A DNA stretch of 64,000 nt, from contig NZ_AGTS01000072.1 in NCBI RefSeq assembly GCF_000238595.1, positions 44,499-108,498 of the forward strand, in the 5' to 3' direction. The notes under the pieces were generated by a model. It saw only the letters and a program-made list of their open reading frames with translations, was not told where the DNA came from and made no database searches. Position 1 is the stretch's first letter. Each line of letters opens with the position of its first letter. Source of the stretch: Acidovorax sp. NO-1. GTDB taxonomy: Bacteria; Pseudomonadota; Gammaproteobacteria; Burkholderiales; Burkholderiaceae_C. Position numbers and translations under genes: made by a program. Of this stretch, positions 7,514-15,279 are shown in pieces.

Positions 7514-8173
7514 ATGATTTCCAGCGTCACCTCCTCCACGGCCCCGGGCACCGCGGCTTCTTCCAAGGCGGAATCCGCCACCGACCCGGCTGCCGCGCAA
7601 GACCGGTTCCTGAAGCTGCTGGTTGCGCAGCTGAACAACCAGGACCCGATGAACCCCCTGGACAACGCCCAGATGACCTCGCAGATCGCGCAGATCAACA
7701 CCGTCACCGGCATCCAGCAACTCAATGACACCGTGAAGGGGCTGGTCAGCCAGTTCGCCGCCCAGCAGCTGATGCAGGGCAGCGCCATGGTGGGCCGCCA
7801 GGTGCTGGTGGAAGGCAACAGCCTGGCGCTGGACAGCGAAACCAGCAAGGCTACGGGCGCCTTCGACCTCGCAGGCTCTGCGGCCAGCGTGAAGGTCCAG
7901 GTGCTGGACGCCACCGGCAAAGAGCTGGGCACCGTGGACATGGGTGCGCTGCCTGCGGGGCGCTACAACTTTGCATGGGACGCAGCCGGCTACGAGGGCG
8001 ACAGCGCAGGCCTGCGTTTCAAGGTGCTGGCTGCCAATGGGGAGGTGCCTGTGGCGTCATCGTCCCTGACCATCGACACCGTGTCCGCCATCAGCATGGA
8101 CAACGGCACGCTGCAAATGCAGCTGGCCCGCGGCGGCATGACCACCCAATCCGGCATCAAGGCCATTCTGTAA
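7514..8173 (+). CDS. flgD: FlgD, hook cap / scaffold protein
   Basis: FlgD forms the temporary cap that guides FlgE polymerisation into the hook. The 219-residue protein has the conserved N-terminal segment (QDRFLKLLVAQLNNQDPMNP, near residues 30-50), then MTSQIAQINTV, a helical stretch, and the C-terminal FlgD-Ig/tudor domains with PAGRYNFAWDA. Length is typical. It lies between flgC and flgE in the rod-hook operon. Confidence 0.95.
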   Translation: MISSVTSSTAPGTAASSKAESATDPAAAQDRFLKLLVAQLNNQDPMNPLDNAQMTSQIAQINTVTGIQQLNDTVKGLVSQFAAQQLMQGSAMVGRQVLVEGNSLALDSETSKATGAFDLAGSAASVKVQVLDATGKELGTVDMGALPAGRYNFAWDAAGYEGDSAGLRFKVLAANGEVPVASSSLTIDTVSAISMDNGTLQMQLARGGMTTQSGIKAIL

Positions 8174-8198
8174 TTTCGATTCCTCTCAGGAGCACACC

Positions 8199-9458
8199 AT
8201 GGGTTTCCAACACGGCCTCTCGGGCCTGAACGCCTCCAGCAAGAACCTGGATGTGATCGGCCACAACATCGCCAATGCCAATACCACCGGTTTCAAGGCC
8301 TCGCGCGCCGAGTTTGCCGAGATGGTGGCCGCCTCGATGGGCGGCGGCGGCGGCAACTACGGTATCGGGGTGGAGGTGGCTGCTGTGGCCCAGCAGTTCT
8401 CCCAGGGCAACGTCAACGTCACGGGCAACAACCTGGATGTGGCCATCAACGGCAATGGCTTCTTCAAGGTGATGCAGACGGATGGCACCCCCGCGTACAC
8501 GCGCGCTGGCAACTTCAAACTGGACAAGTCCGGCGATCTGGTAACCAACAACGGCGCGCAGGTGATGGGGTTCCGGGTGGACCCGGCCACGGGTCTGAGC
8601 ACGTCGGAAGCACAGCCGCTGAGCTTTCCCACCGGGGCACCTATCGAGGCCAAGCAGACCCTGAACATGACCGCCACGCTGAACCTGGATGCGCGCGCCA
8701 AGGACGCAGCAGGTGACCCGGCCGCCACTCCGCCCATTCCACCCACACCGCGCTCCACCTATGGAACGTCCATCAATGTGTACGACACGCAGGGTGTGCC
8801 CATCCCCGTCAACCTTTACTTCGAGAAGAACGGCTCCAACACGTGGGATGTCTACACCCAGCTGGACGATCCGGCCGCTGTTCCCCCAGTCGTGGCGACT
8901 CCCATTGGCCAGCTTGTCTTCGACGGAAACGGAAAGTACGACCCGGCCGCCAGCACGGTCCCCATGGTGGTCAATGTTGATCCCGCCACCTCCAACCCGA
9001 ACAACCCGCCCGCTCCCTGGGACGTGAACATCGATTTCGACAGCGTCACCCAGTTCGGCAGCAAGTTCGCCGTGGCCGACCTCACGCAGGACGGCTACGC
9101 CTCGGGCGACCTCACCAGCATCAATATCTCCAACAACGGGATGGTGATGGCCAGCTACTCCAACGGCGTGACCCGTGCTGAGGCGCAGGTGGCGCTGGCC
9201 AACTTCCGCAACCCGCAGGGCCTGCTGGCCGTGGGTGGCAACAACTGGGTGGAATCGTTTGACTCCGGCCCGGCCGTCATGGGCAAACCGGGCGATGGCA
9301 ACTTCGGCGCACTGCGCTCCGGCGCACTCGAAGACTCCAACGTGGACCTCACGGCAGAGCTGGTGAACATGATGACCGCCCAACGTGCCTACCAGGCCAA
9401 CGCCCAGACCATCAAGACGCAGGACCAGGTGATGTCCACCCTGGTGAATCTGCGATGA
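8199..9458 (+). CDS. flgE: FlgE, hook subunit
   Basis: FlgE polymerises into the flexible hook. The 419-residue protein has the N-terminal motif (KNLDVIGHNIANANTTGFKAS), a central D1/D2 variable part with VAINGNGFFKV, and the C-terminal helix AELVNMMTAQRAYQANAQTI. An AGGAG ribosome-binding site lies before the ATG. A family 1 dispersed repeat follows the stop immediately. Confidence 0.96.
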   Translation: MGFQHGLSGLNASSKNLDVIGHNIANANTTGFKASRAEFAEMVAASMGGGGGNYGIGVEVAAVAQQFSQGNVNVTGNNLDVAINGNGFFKVMQTDGTPAYTRAGNFKLDKSGDLVTNNGAQVMGFRVDPATGLSTSEAQPLSFPTGAPIEAKQTLNMTATLNLDARAKDAAGDPAATPPIPPTPRSTYGTSINVYDTQGVPIPVNLYFEKNGSNTWDVYTQLDDPAAVPPVVATPIGQLVFDGNGKYDPAASTVPMVVNVDPATSNPNNPPAPWDVNIDFDSVTQFGSKFAVADLTQDGYASGDLTSINISNNGMVMASYSNGVTRAEAQVALANFRNPQGLLAVGGNNWVESFDSGPAVMGKPGDGNFGALRSGALEDSNVDLTAELVNMMTAQRAYQANAQTIKTQDQVMSTLVNLR

Positions 9459-9465
9459 AGCAACA

Positions 9466-9593
9466 CCCCCCTGTGGCGCTGCGCGCCTTCCCCCCGCTCT
9501 CGCAACGCTGCGCGCTGCGGGCGAGGGGACGCAGCCAGCGCGGCGGGGCGGCCCTTGCGCGGCTGCCCTCGCTCGGGGCGCGCCAGTTTCTGG
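9466..9593 (+). repeat. Dispersed repeat family 1, copy A (3' of flgE)
   Basis: Starts CCCCCCTG 8 bp after the flgE stop and runs through a GC-rich stem-loop-prone stretch, then GGCGGGGCGGCCCTTGCGC and CGCCAGTTTC. It matches copies B-F. It splits flgE from flgF inside the rod-hook operon, in the sense orientation. Confidence 0.8.
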
Positions 9594-9643
9594 CGTCGCG
9601 CGCACAGGGCGACCGGGTGAAAATCTGAAAGGAAAGCACGACC

Positions 9644-10384
9644 ATGGACCGCATCATTTACACCGCGATGACCGGCGCCAACGCGGCCGCCCACCGGCAG
9701 GCCGTGCTGTCCAACAACCTCGCCAACGCCTCCACCCAGGGGTTCCGTGCAGAGATGTCCACCTTCCGCTCCGTGCCCATCCAGGGCGATGGCTCCACCA
9801 CCCGCGTGTTTGCGCTGGAGGCCACGTCGGGCCATGTGAGCACACCCGGCCCCGCGCAGACCACGGGCCGCAACCTCGATGCCATGGCCCAGGGCAATGC
9901 CTGGTTCGCGGTGCAGGGGCTGGACGGCACGGAAGCCTACACACGCGCGGGCCAGTTCGAGGTGTCGAATGCCGGCCAGCTCGTGACACCGATGGGGCTG
10001 CCGGTGCTGTCGGACGGCGGTGCGCCCATCGACGTTCCCCCCAACGCCACGGTCACCCTGTCACCGGATGGCACCGTCTCGGCCCGGGTGGGCAACGAGC
10101 CGCCCGTGGCAGCCGGCCGCATCAAGCTGGCCACGGCGAACGCGGAGAACCCGGTGCGCCGCGGTGACGACGGCCTGTTCCGCGCGGCGAACGGCAATGC
10201 CCTTGCCGCCGACCCCAATGCCCGCATGCAGCCGGGCGCGCTGGAAGGCTCCAACGTCAACGCGGTGGAAAGCATGGTGGGAATGATTGCGGCCTCGCGC
10301 CAGTTCGAGCAGCAGATGCGCCTGTTGCAGACCGCCGAAACCAACGACAAGTCCGCCGGCCAGCTGCTCAGCCTCAACGGCTAA
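9644..10384 (+). CDS. flgF: FlgF, proximal rod protein
   Basis: FlgF is a proximal-rod subunit. The 246-residue protein starts MDRIIYTAMTGA, has the motif VLSNNLANASTQGFRA, the shared rod-protein core (NAWFAVQGLDGTEAYTRAG), and the C-terminal helix NVNAVESMVGMIAASRQFEQ. A GAAAGGAAAG ribosome-binding site precedes the ATG. Length is normal. Confidence 0.95.
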   Translation: MDRIIYTAMTGANAAAHRQAVLSNNLANASTQGFRAEMSTFRSVPIQGDGSTTRVFALEATSGHVSTPGPAQTTGRNLDAMAQGNAWFAVQGLDGTEAYTRAGQFEVSNAGQLVTPMGLPVLSDGGAPIDVPPNATVTLSPDGTVSARVGNEPPVAAGRIKLATANAENPVRRGDDGLFRAANGNALAADPNARMQPGALEGSNVNAVESMVGMIAASRQFEQQMRLLQTAETNDKSAGQLLSLNG

Positions 10385-10402
10385 AGGAAAGGAAACCCTG
10401 CC

Positions 10403-11176
10403 ATGATGAATTCCCTCTGGATTGCCAAGACCGGCATGACCGCCCAGCAGACCAACCTGGACGTGATCTCGCACAACCTGGCCAACGTCTCCACCACCGG
10501 CTTCAAACGCAACTTCGCGGTGTTCCAGGACTTGATGTACCAGAACCACCGGCAAGTGGGCGCGCAAACCGGCGACGATACGCAGCTCCCGACGGGCCTT
10601 CACCTGGGCCTGGGCGTCAATGTGGGCTCCACCTCGCGCAATTTCATGCAGGGCTCGCTGGCCAACACCGGCAACGCGCTGGACATTGCGGTCAACGGCC
10701 AGGGCTTCTTCCAGATCCAGATGCCCGACGGCACCACCGGCTACACGCGCGCCGGGAATTTCACGCGCAACGGCAACGGCGACGTGGTCACGAACGAGGG
10801 CTATCCGCTCATTCCGGCCATCAACCTGCAGATTGGCGACACCCTGGACATTGGCCCGAACGGTCAGGTCTCGATCACGCGCGCTGGCGTCACCACGGCG
10901 GGGCCGCAAATCGAGCTGGCCAATTTTGTGAATCCGGCCGGGCTGGAGCCGCTGGGCAACAACCTGTACCGCGAAACCGTGGCCTCCGGCGGGCCCGAGG
11001 CCGGCAACCCGCTGACCAATTCGCTGGGCGAAATCCGCCACAAGTTTCTGGAGAACTCGAACATCAACGTGGTGGAAGAGCTGGTCAGCATGATCCAGAC
11101 GCAGCGTGCCTACGAGATGAACTCCAAGGCCATCCAGACATCCGACCAGATGCTGGCCAAGCTGTCCCAACTGTAA
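10403..11176 (+). CDS. flgG: FlgG, distal rod protein
   Basis: FlgG forms the distal rod that passes through the P and L rings. The 257-residue protein opens MNSLWIAKTGMTAQQTNLD, with VISHNLANVSTTGFKRN, the core DIAVNGQGFFQIQ, and the C-terminal helix NVVEELVSMIQTQRAYEMNS. It is a few residues shorter than most FlgG proteins (about 260). Two ATG codons lie side by side at the start; either is possible. Confidence 0.96.
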   Translation: MMNSLWIAKTGMTAQQTNLDVISHNLANVSTTGFKRNFAVFQDLMYQNHRQVGAQTGDDTQLPTGLHLGLGVNVGSTSRNFMQGSLANTGNALDIAVNGQGFFQIQMPDGTTGYTRAGNFTRNGNGDVVTNEGYPLIPAINLQIGDTLDIGPNGQVSITRAGVTTAGPQIELANFVNPAGLEPLGNNLYRETVASGGPEAGNPLTNSLGEIRHKFLENSNINVVEELVSMIQTQRAYEMNSKAIQTSDQMLAKLSQL

Positions 11177-11187
11177 GGAGCACCGCG

Positions 11188-11904
11188 ATGACCACCCTCC
11201 TGCGACTCACGGGCCCCATGGCCCTCGCGCTGCTCGCTACCGGCTGCGCCACCCTGAACCCGCCCCCGCCCGTGGACGTGCTGTCCACCGCGCCGCCGAT
11301 GCTGGCCCCCGCCCAGCCGCGCAACGCAGCGCCTGCCACGGGCAGCCTGTTCCACACCGCCAGCTACCGGCCTCCGCTCGAAGACCAGCGCGCGCGCTTT
11401 GTGGGCGACATGGTCACCATCCGGGTCGAAGAGAAGATCGACGCCAAGCAGGACACCAAGTCCAACGTCACCCGCACCAGCGAAACGGGCGGTGCGATCA
11501 CCGCGCTGCCCCTGCTGTCGGCCGCCACCAATGGCAAGCTGGCCGCACGCTCGGGCATTGGCGCCAACTCCTCCAACACGTTCGACGGCAGTGGCAACAC
11601 GGCCAGCAAGAACGAGTTCACCGCCGACATCACCGCGATGGTCACCGACGTGCTGCCCAACGGCCACCTCGTCATTACCGGCGAAAAGCAGGTGGGTGTG
11701 AACCGCAGCGTGGATGTGCTGCGCTTTTCCGGCATCGTGGACCCGCGCAATCTGCGGCGCGGCGAGCGCGGGCACGCGGGCAGCGTCATCGACTCGCGCT
11801 ATGTAGCCAACGTGCGTGTGATCTCGCGCGGCCTGGGCGAACAGGCCGATGCGCAGGCCATGGGCTGGCTGGCGCGCGCTTTCAACTCCATCACGCCGTT
11901 CTAA
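11188..11904 (+). CDS. flgH: FlgH, L-ring lipoprotein
   Basis: FlgH builds the outer-membrane L ring, a bushing for the rod. The 238-residue protein has a lipoprotein signal with lipobox LLATGC (lipidated Cys about residue 20), the conserved MVTIRVEEKIDAKQ segment, an Asn/Ser-rich centre, and the C-terminal core GHLVITGEKQVGVN with FSGIVDPRNL. Its TAA stop directly abuts the ATG of the next, unrecognised gene. Confidence 0.95.
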   Translation: MTTLLRLTGPMALALLATGCATLNPPPPVDVLSTAPPMLAPAQPRNAAPATGSLFHTASYRPPLEDQRARFVGDMVTIRVEEKIDAKQDTKSNVTRTSETGGAITALPLLSAATNGKLAARSGIGANSSNTFDGSGNTASKNEFTADITAMVTDVLPNGHLVITGEKQVGVNRSVDVLRFSGIVDPRNLRRGERGHAGSVIDSRYVANVRVISRGLGEQADAQAMGWLARAFNSITPF

Positions 11905-12894
11905 ATGCTGCTCCTGGTCACACGGTGGGTGCGCCCGGCCGCCATGGCGCTGGCGCTGTGCTGCGGCCTGGCCACCGCGCAGGATCTGCGCGACCCGCCC
12001 GACCAGACCTTTACCGTCTGGCCCAACATCCCGGTGGTGCGCGCGTCGGACCTGGGCGACTATGGCCAGGACCGCAAAATCTTTGCCGACCTGCACACTG
12101 CCAAGGCCGACCCGGCCAAGACACTGGAAGCGCTGCAGGCGGTGGACCAGCTGCAGGCACACCACGAGCGCATGGCGCTGGCCCAGCTGGGCCGCACGGT
12201 CAATACGCAGTTCATTGGCGAGGTGGACAAGCAAAGCCGCCGCATCAATGGCGCGCGGCCCCGGTTGCGCTTCGAGTTCTCGGGCATCTCGCCCGATGAG
12301 CTGCAGCGTGCCGCCGCGCTGGATGCTGCGGCCCGGCAGGCGCTGCAGGACAAGGCGCGCAACGTGGCACTGGCCGCCTACATCAGCTACACGCGCCTGC
12401 AGGAGACGCTGGTGCAGGCCACCGTCACGCTGGTGCGGCTGGGCACCGGCGCATCGCAGAGCTTCACAGTCACCGCCCCGGTGCAGGAGCTGGGCGAAGC
12501 GCTGGCGCGCGCCGTGGTGGACTACTTCAGCGGCACGCGCTTTTCCGCCCACCAGAACCCTTTGGGCGCTGCACAGTGGCTGCTGTCTGCGCCGGGGCAT
12601 GCAGACCAGCTGGTATCGCGCGACATGGCGCAGCGCTATTGCCAGTCGCAGCAGGCGGCACTGCCCACCGTCGACGAAATGGAAGCCGCCGAGGCCGCGG
12701 GCTTCTACGGCGGCGGCGTGACCCTGCGGCCCCACACCCCCTACCACGTGCAGACCGGCCTGTACGACCCCGCTGACGATGCCGGCAAAGTGCGCCCCAA
12801 CTACATCGCCAGCGTGCGCAACGGGTACTACTACTGCATCCGCAACCCGCTTCCAGCTGCCCAGGCGCAACGCCCGAGGAATCAAAAAAGATAG
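11905..12894 (+). CDS. Unrecognised secreted protein inserted between flgH and flgI
   Basis: I do not recognise this gene. It encodes 329 residues with a clear Sec signal peptide (about 1-25, ending GLATAQ), a charged helical middle (about 60-150), a second alpha/beta part (about 150-235), and a C-terminal part with two cysteines: AQRYCQSQQAALPTVDEMEAA and NGYYYCIRN. That C-terminal pattern loosely recalls C-type-lectin/FGE-like domains, where an early Cys and LPT..E motif pair with a late Cys near the end; this is weak inference. Its ATG follows the flgH stop with no gap, so it is co-transcribed and probably translationally coupled. Its stop lies at the edge of a family 2 repeat. Confidence 0.75.
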   Translation: MLLLVTRWVRPAAMALALCCGLATAQDLRDPPDQTFTVWPNIPVVRASDLGDYGQDRKIFADLHTAKADPAKTLEALQAVDQLQAHHERMALAQLGRTVNTQFIGEVDKQSRRINGARPRLRFEFSGISPDELQRAAALDAAARQALQDKARNVALAAYISYTRLQETLVQATVTLVRLGTGASQSFTVTAPVQELGEALARAVVDYFSGTRFSAHQNPLGAAQWLLSAPGHADQLVSRDMAQRYCQSQQAALPTVDEMEAAEAAGFYGGGVTLRPHTPYHVQTGLYDPADDAGKVRPNYIASVRNGYYYCIRNPLPAAQAQRPRNQKR

Positions 12895-12942
12895 CTGCCC
12901 GCGCTTGATGGATAAGCGCCAGAGGCCAATTTGGCTTGAAAC
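12891..12942 (+). repeat. Dispersed repeat family 2, copy 2
   Basis: Core ATAGCTGCCCGCGCTTGATG, then GATAAGCGCCAGAGGCCAAT. The TAG stop codon of the preceding gene is part of the repeat. It fills most of the gap before flgI. Confidence 0.75.
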
Positions 12943-13027
12943 CAAGCCCACTTTGTGACCCCAACAAGCGCCGGAAGCCGCCTCTTTTCACGCTTTAGCT
13001 GGCGGCACAGGTCTCCACAATGGAGCC

Positions 13028-14167
13028 ATGAACTTCCTGCCTTTGTCCCGCCGCATTGCCTACCTGGCCGCACTCGCAATGCTGACCCTGGCCCTGCCCG
13101 CGCAGGCGCTGCGCATCAAGGAAGTCGCCGCCGTGCAAGGGGTGCGCAACAACCAGTTGTCGGGCTACGGACTGGTGGTCGGCCTGGACGGCACGGGCGA
13201 CAAATCGGGCATGCCCATCACCGGGCAGGCCATGCAGAACTACCTGCAGCAGATGGGCATCAGCCTGCCGCCGGGCTCGGCGGCCCTCAAGCTCGACAAC
13301 GTGGCCACCGTGGTGGTCACGGCCCAGCTGCCGCCGTTTGCGCAGCCCGGCCAGATGATCGACGTGACCGTGTCCTCCATCGGTTCGGCCAAGTCCATCA
13401 AGGGCGGCACGCTGATTGCCACGCCACTGCGTGGCGCTGACGGCGAGATCTATGCCATTGCCCAGGGCAACCTGGTGGTGGCGGGCGCGGGTGCAACGGG
13501 TGGCCGCGCCAACACGGCGGGCGACCGCAGCAGCGTGCAGGTCAACCACCTCAGCGCCGGCCGCATCCCTGACGGCGCGCTGGTGGAGCGCTCGGTGCCC
13601 ACGCCGCTGCACGAAGGCGACACCATCACGCTGGGGCTTAACGCCTCGGACTTCCAGACGGCACGCACCGTGGCGCAGGCCATCAACGCACGGCGGGGCC
13701 CGGGCACGGCCGAAGCGCTGGACGCACGCACCGTGCGCGTGCAGGCGCCGCCCGATGCGCATGCCCGCGTGAACTTCATTGCCGAGCTGGAAGAGCTGCC
13801 GCTGCCCGAAACACCCCGCGCGGCCAAGGTGGTCATCAACGCGCGCACGGGCTCCATCGTTCTGAACCAGGCCGTGACACTGGGCCCCTGTGCCATCGCC
13901 CACGGCAACCTGTCGGTCATCATCGACGAGACCCCGGTCATCAGCCAGCCCAACCCGCTGTCGCGCGGCCAGACCGTCTCGGCCGTCAAGAGCGACATCG
14001 CCATCCAGTACGACGGCGGCAAGGTGGTCAACATGCCCGCATCGCCCCTGCTGAGTGACGTGGTGCGCGCCCTGAACAGCCTGGGCGTCACCCCCCAGGA
14101 CCTGCTGGCCATCCTGCAGGCCATCAAGGCCGCAGGCGCCCTGAACGCCGAGCTGGAAGTGATCTGA
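13028..14167 (+). CDS. flgI: FlgI, P-ring protein
   Basis: FlgI forms the periplasmic P ring around the rod. The 379-residue protein has a Sec signal peptide (cleavage after ALPAQA, about residue 27), followed by the highly conserved start RIKEVAAVQGVRNNQLSGYG, GLDGTGDKS, and the C-terminal end LGVTPQDLLAILQAIKAAGAL. Length is typical. FlgA (on the opposite strand of this locus) is its chaperone. Confidence 0.96.
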   Translation: MNFLPLSRRIAYLAALAMLTLALPAQALRIKEVAAVQGVRNNQLSGYGLVVGLDGTGDKSGMPITGQAMQNYLQQMGISLPPGSAALKLDNVATVVVTAQLPPFAQPGQMIDVTVSSIGSAKSIKGGTLIATPLRGADGEIYAIAQGNLVVAGAGATGGRANTAGDRSSVQVNHLSAGRIPDGALVERSVPTPLHEGDTITLGLNASDFQTARTVAQAINARRGPGTAEALDARTVRVQAPPDAHARVNFIAELEELPLPETPRAAKVVINARTGSIVLNQAVTLGPCAIAHGNLSVIIDETPVISQPNPLSRGQTVSAVKSDIAIQYDGGKVVNMPASPLLSDVVRALNSLGVTPQDLLAILQAIKAAGALNAELEVI

Positions 14168-14183
14168 CCCCGGAGGAGCAACC

Positions 14184-15104
14184 ATGGCCCTCACTTTGCC
14201 TTCATCCAGCACGACCAGCAGCACAACGAATGCGCTGGCGGTGGACATCCGCTCGCTCAACGCACTCAAGTTCGACGCGGGCGCGGCCAACAGCGCGCAG
14301 GCCACGCGCGAGGTGGCCAAGCAGTTCGAGTCGCTGTTCATGCGCGAGCTGATCAAGAGCATGCGCGACGCCACGATGAAATCGGGCCTCATGGAGGGCG
14401 AGCAGGCCAACCTCGGCCAGGACATGCTCGACCAGCAGCTGTCGATCAGCATGTCGGGCATGCAGGGCGGGCTGTCGGAGGCGATTGCACGCCAGCTCTC
14501 GCGCCAGATGGGCGGTGCCGACGCCAACTTCTCGGTGCCCTCCACGCTCAGCCTGCCGCAGGCGCAGTCCCGTGCAACATTGCCCTCCACATCGATGCCT
14601 GCCGAAGCCACGACCCAGGTCCCCAGGGGCCGCGATGGCTTTGTGCAGCACCTGAGCGGCACGGCCGAACGCGTGGCGCAGGAAAGCGGCATTCCCGCAA
14701 GCTTCATGCTGGGCCAGGCCGGGCACGAAACCGGCTGGGGCAAGAGCGAGATCCGCCACAAGGACGGCTCCAATTCGTTCAACCTGTTCGGCATCAAGGC
14801 CACCAAGGCCTGGACGGGCAAGGTGGCCGAGATCACCACCACCGAATACATCAACGGCAAGGCCCAGAAGGTGACAGCCAAGTTCCGCGCCTACGACTCG
14901 TACGAGGATTCTTTCCGCGACTACGCCCGCCTGATCAAGGAAAGCCCGCGCTACGAGAAGGCCGAGTCTGTGGCCAAGTCTGGCTCGGCCATGGCCTATG
15001 CCTCGGCGTTGCAAAAGGCGGGTTACGCCACCGACCCCGAATACGCCAGAAAGCTAAGTGGCGCGATCAACAGCGTGCTGCGCGCGCAGCGGGCGCAGGC
15101 TTGA
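14184..15104 (+). CDS. flgJ: FlgJ, rod cap with peptidoglycan hydrolase domain
   Basis: FlgJ caps the growing rod and cuts peptidoglycan to let it through. The 306-residue protein has the N-terminal rod-scaffold domain (about 25-115: QFESLFMRELIKSMRDATMK, then GLMEGEQ and LDQQLSISMS), a linker, and a C-terminal glucosaminidase domain (about 150-300) with the catalytic-region motif QAGHETGWGKSE and NLFGIKA. This is the two-domain, gammaproteobacterial-style FlgJ. A family 1 repeat follows. Confidence 0.95.
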   Translation: MALTLPSSSTTSSTTNALAVDIRSLNALKFDAGAANSAQATREVAKQFESLFMRELIKSMRDATMKSGLMEGEQANLGQDMLDQQLSISMSGMQGGLSEAIARQLSRQMGGADANFSVPSTLSLPQAQSRATLPSTSMPAEATTQVPRGRDGFVQHLSGTAERVAQESGIPASFMLGQAGHETGWGKSEIRHKDGSNSFNLFGIKATKAWTGKVAEITTTEYINGKAQKVTAKFRAYDSYEDSFRDYARLIKESPRYEKAESVAKSGSAMAYASALQKAGYATDPEYARKLSGAINSVLRAQRAQA

Positions 15105-15114
15105 CCATGCAAAC

Positions 15115-15230
15115 ACCCCCTGAGTCGCTTCGCGCCTTCTCCCTCTCTCGCTTCGCGGGAGGGGGACGCCCCCAGCGCGGCGGGGCGGCCCTTGCGCGGG
15201 GGCACTGGCTAGGGCCGCGCCAGTCTCACG
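15115..15230 (+). repeat. Dispersed repeat family 1, copy B (3' of flgJ)
   Basis: Starts CCCCCTGAGTCGCTTCGCGC 10 bp after the flgJ stop and ends CGCGCCAGTCTCACG. It carries the GGCGGGGCGGCCCTTGCGCG block shared with copy A and lies in the sense direction. Confidence 0.8.
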
Positions 15231-15279
15231 CGCTGCGGGTGCAGGCAGCGCTGGGGATCACTGAAATGCGAGGTGAGTC

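Noticed and set aside
11110..12951. 613-codon open frame on the minus strand over flgH and the unknown gene
   Set aside because: Composition typical of a third-position GC shadow; flgH has clear motifs.
12995..14881. 628-codon open frame on the minus strand over flgI and flgJ
   Set aside because: Shadow of two well-supported flagellar genes.
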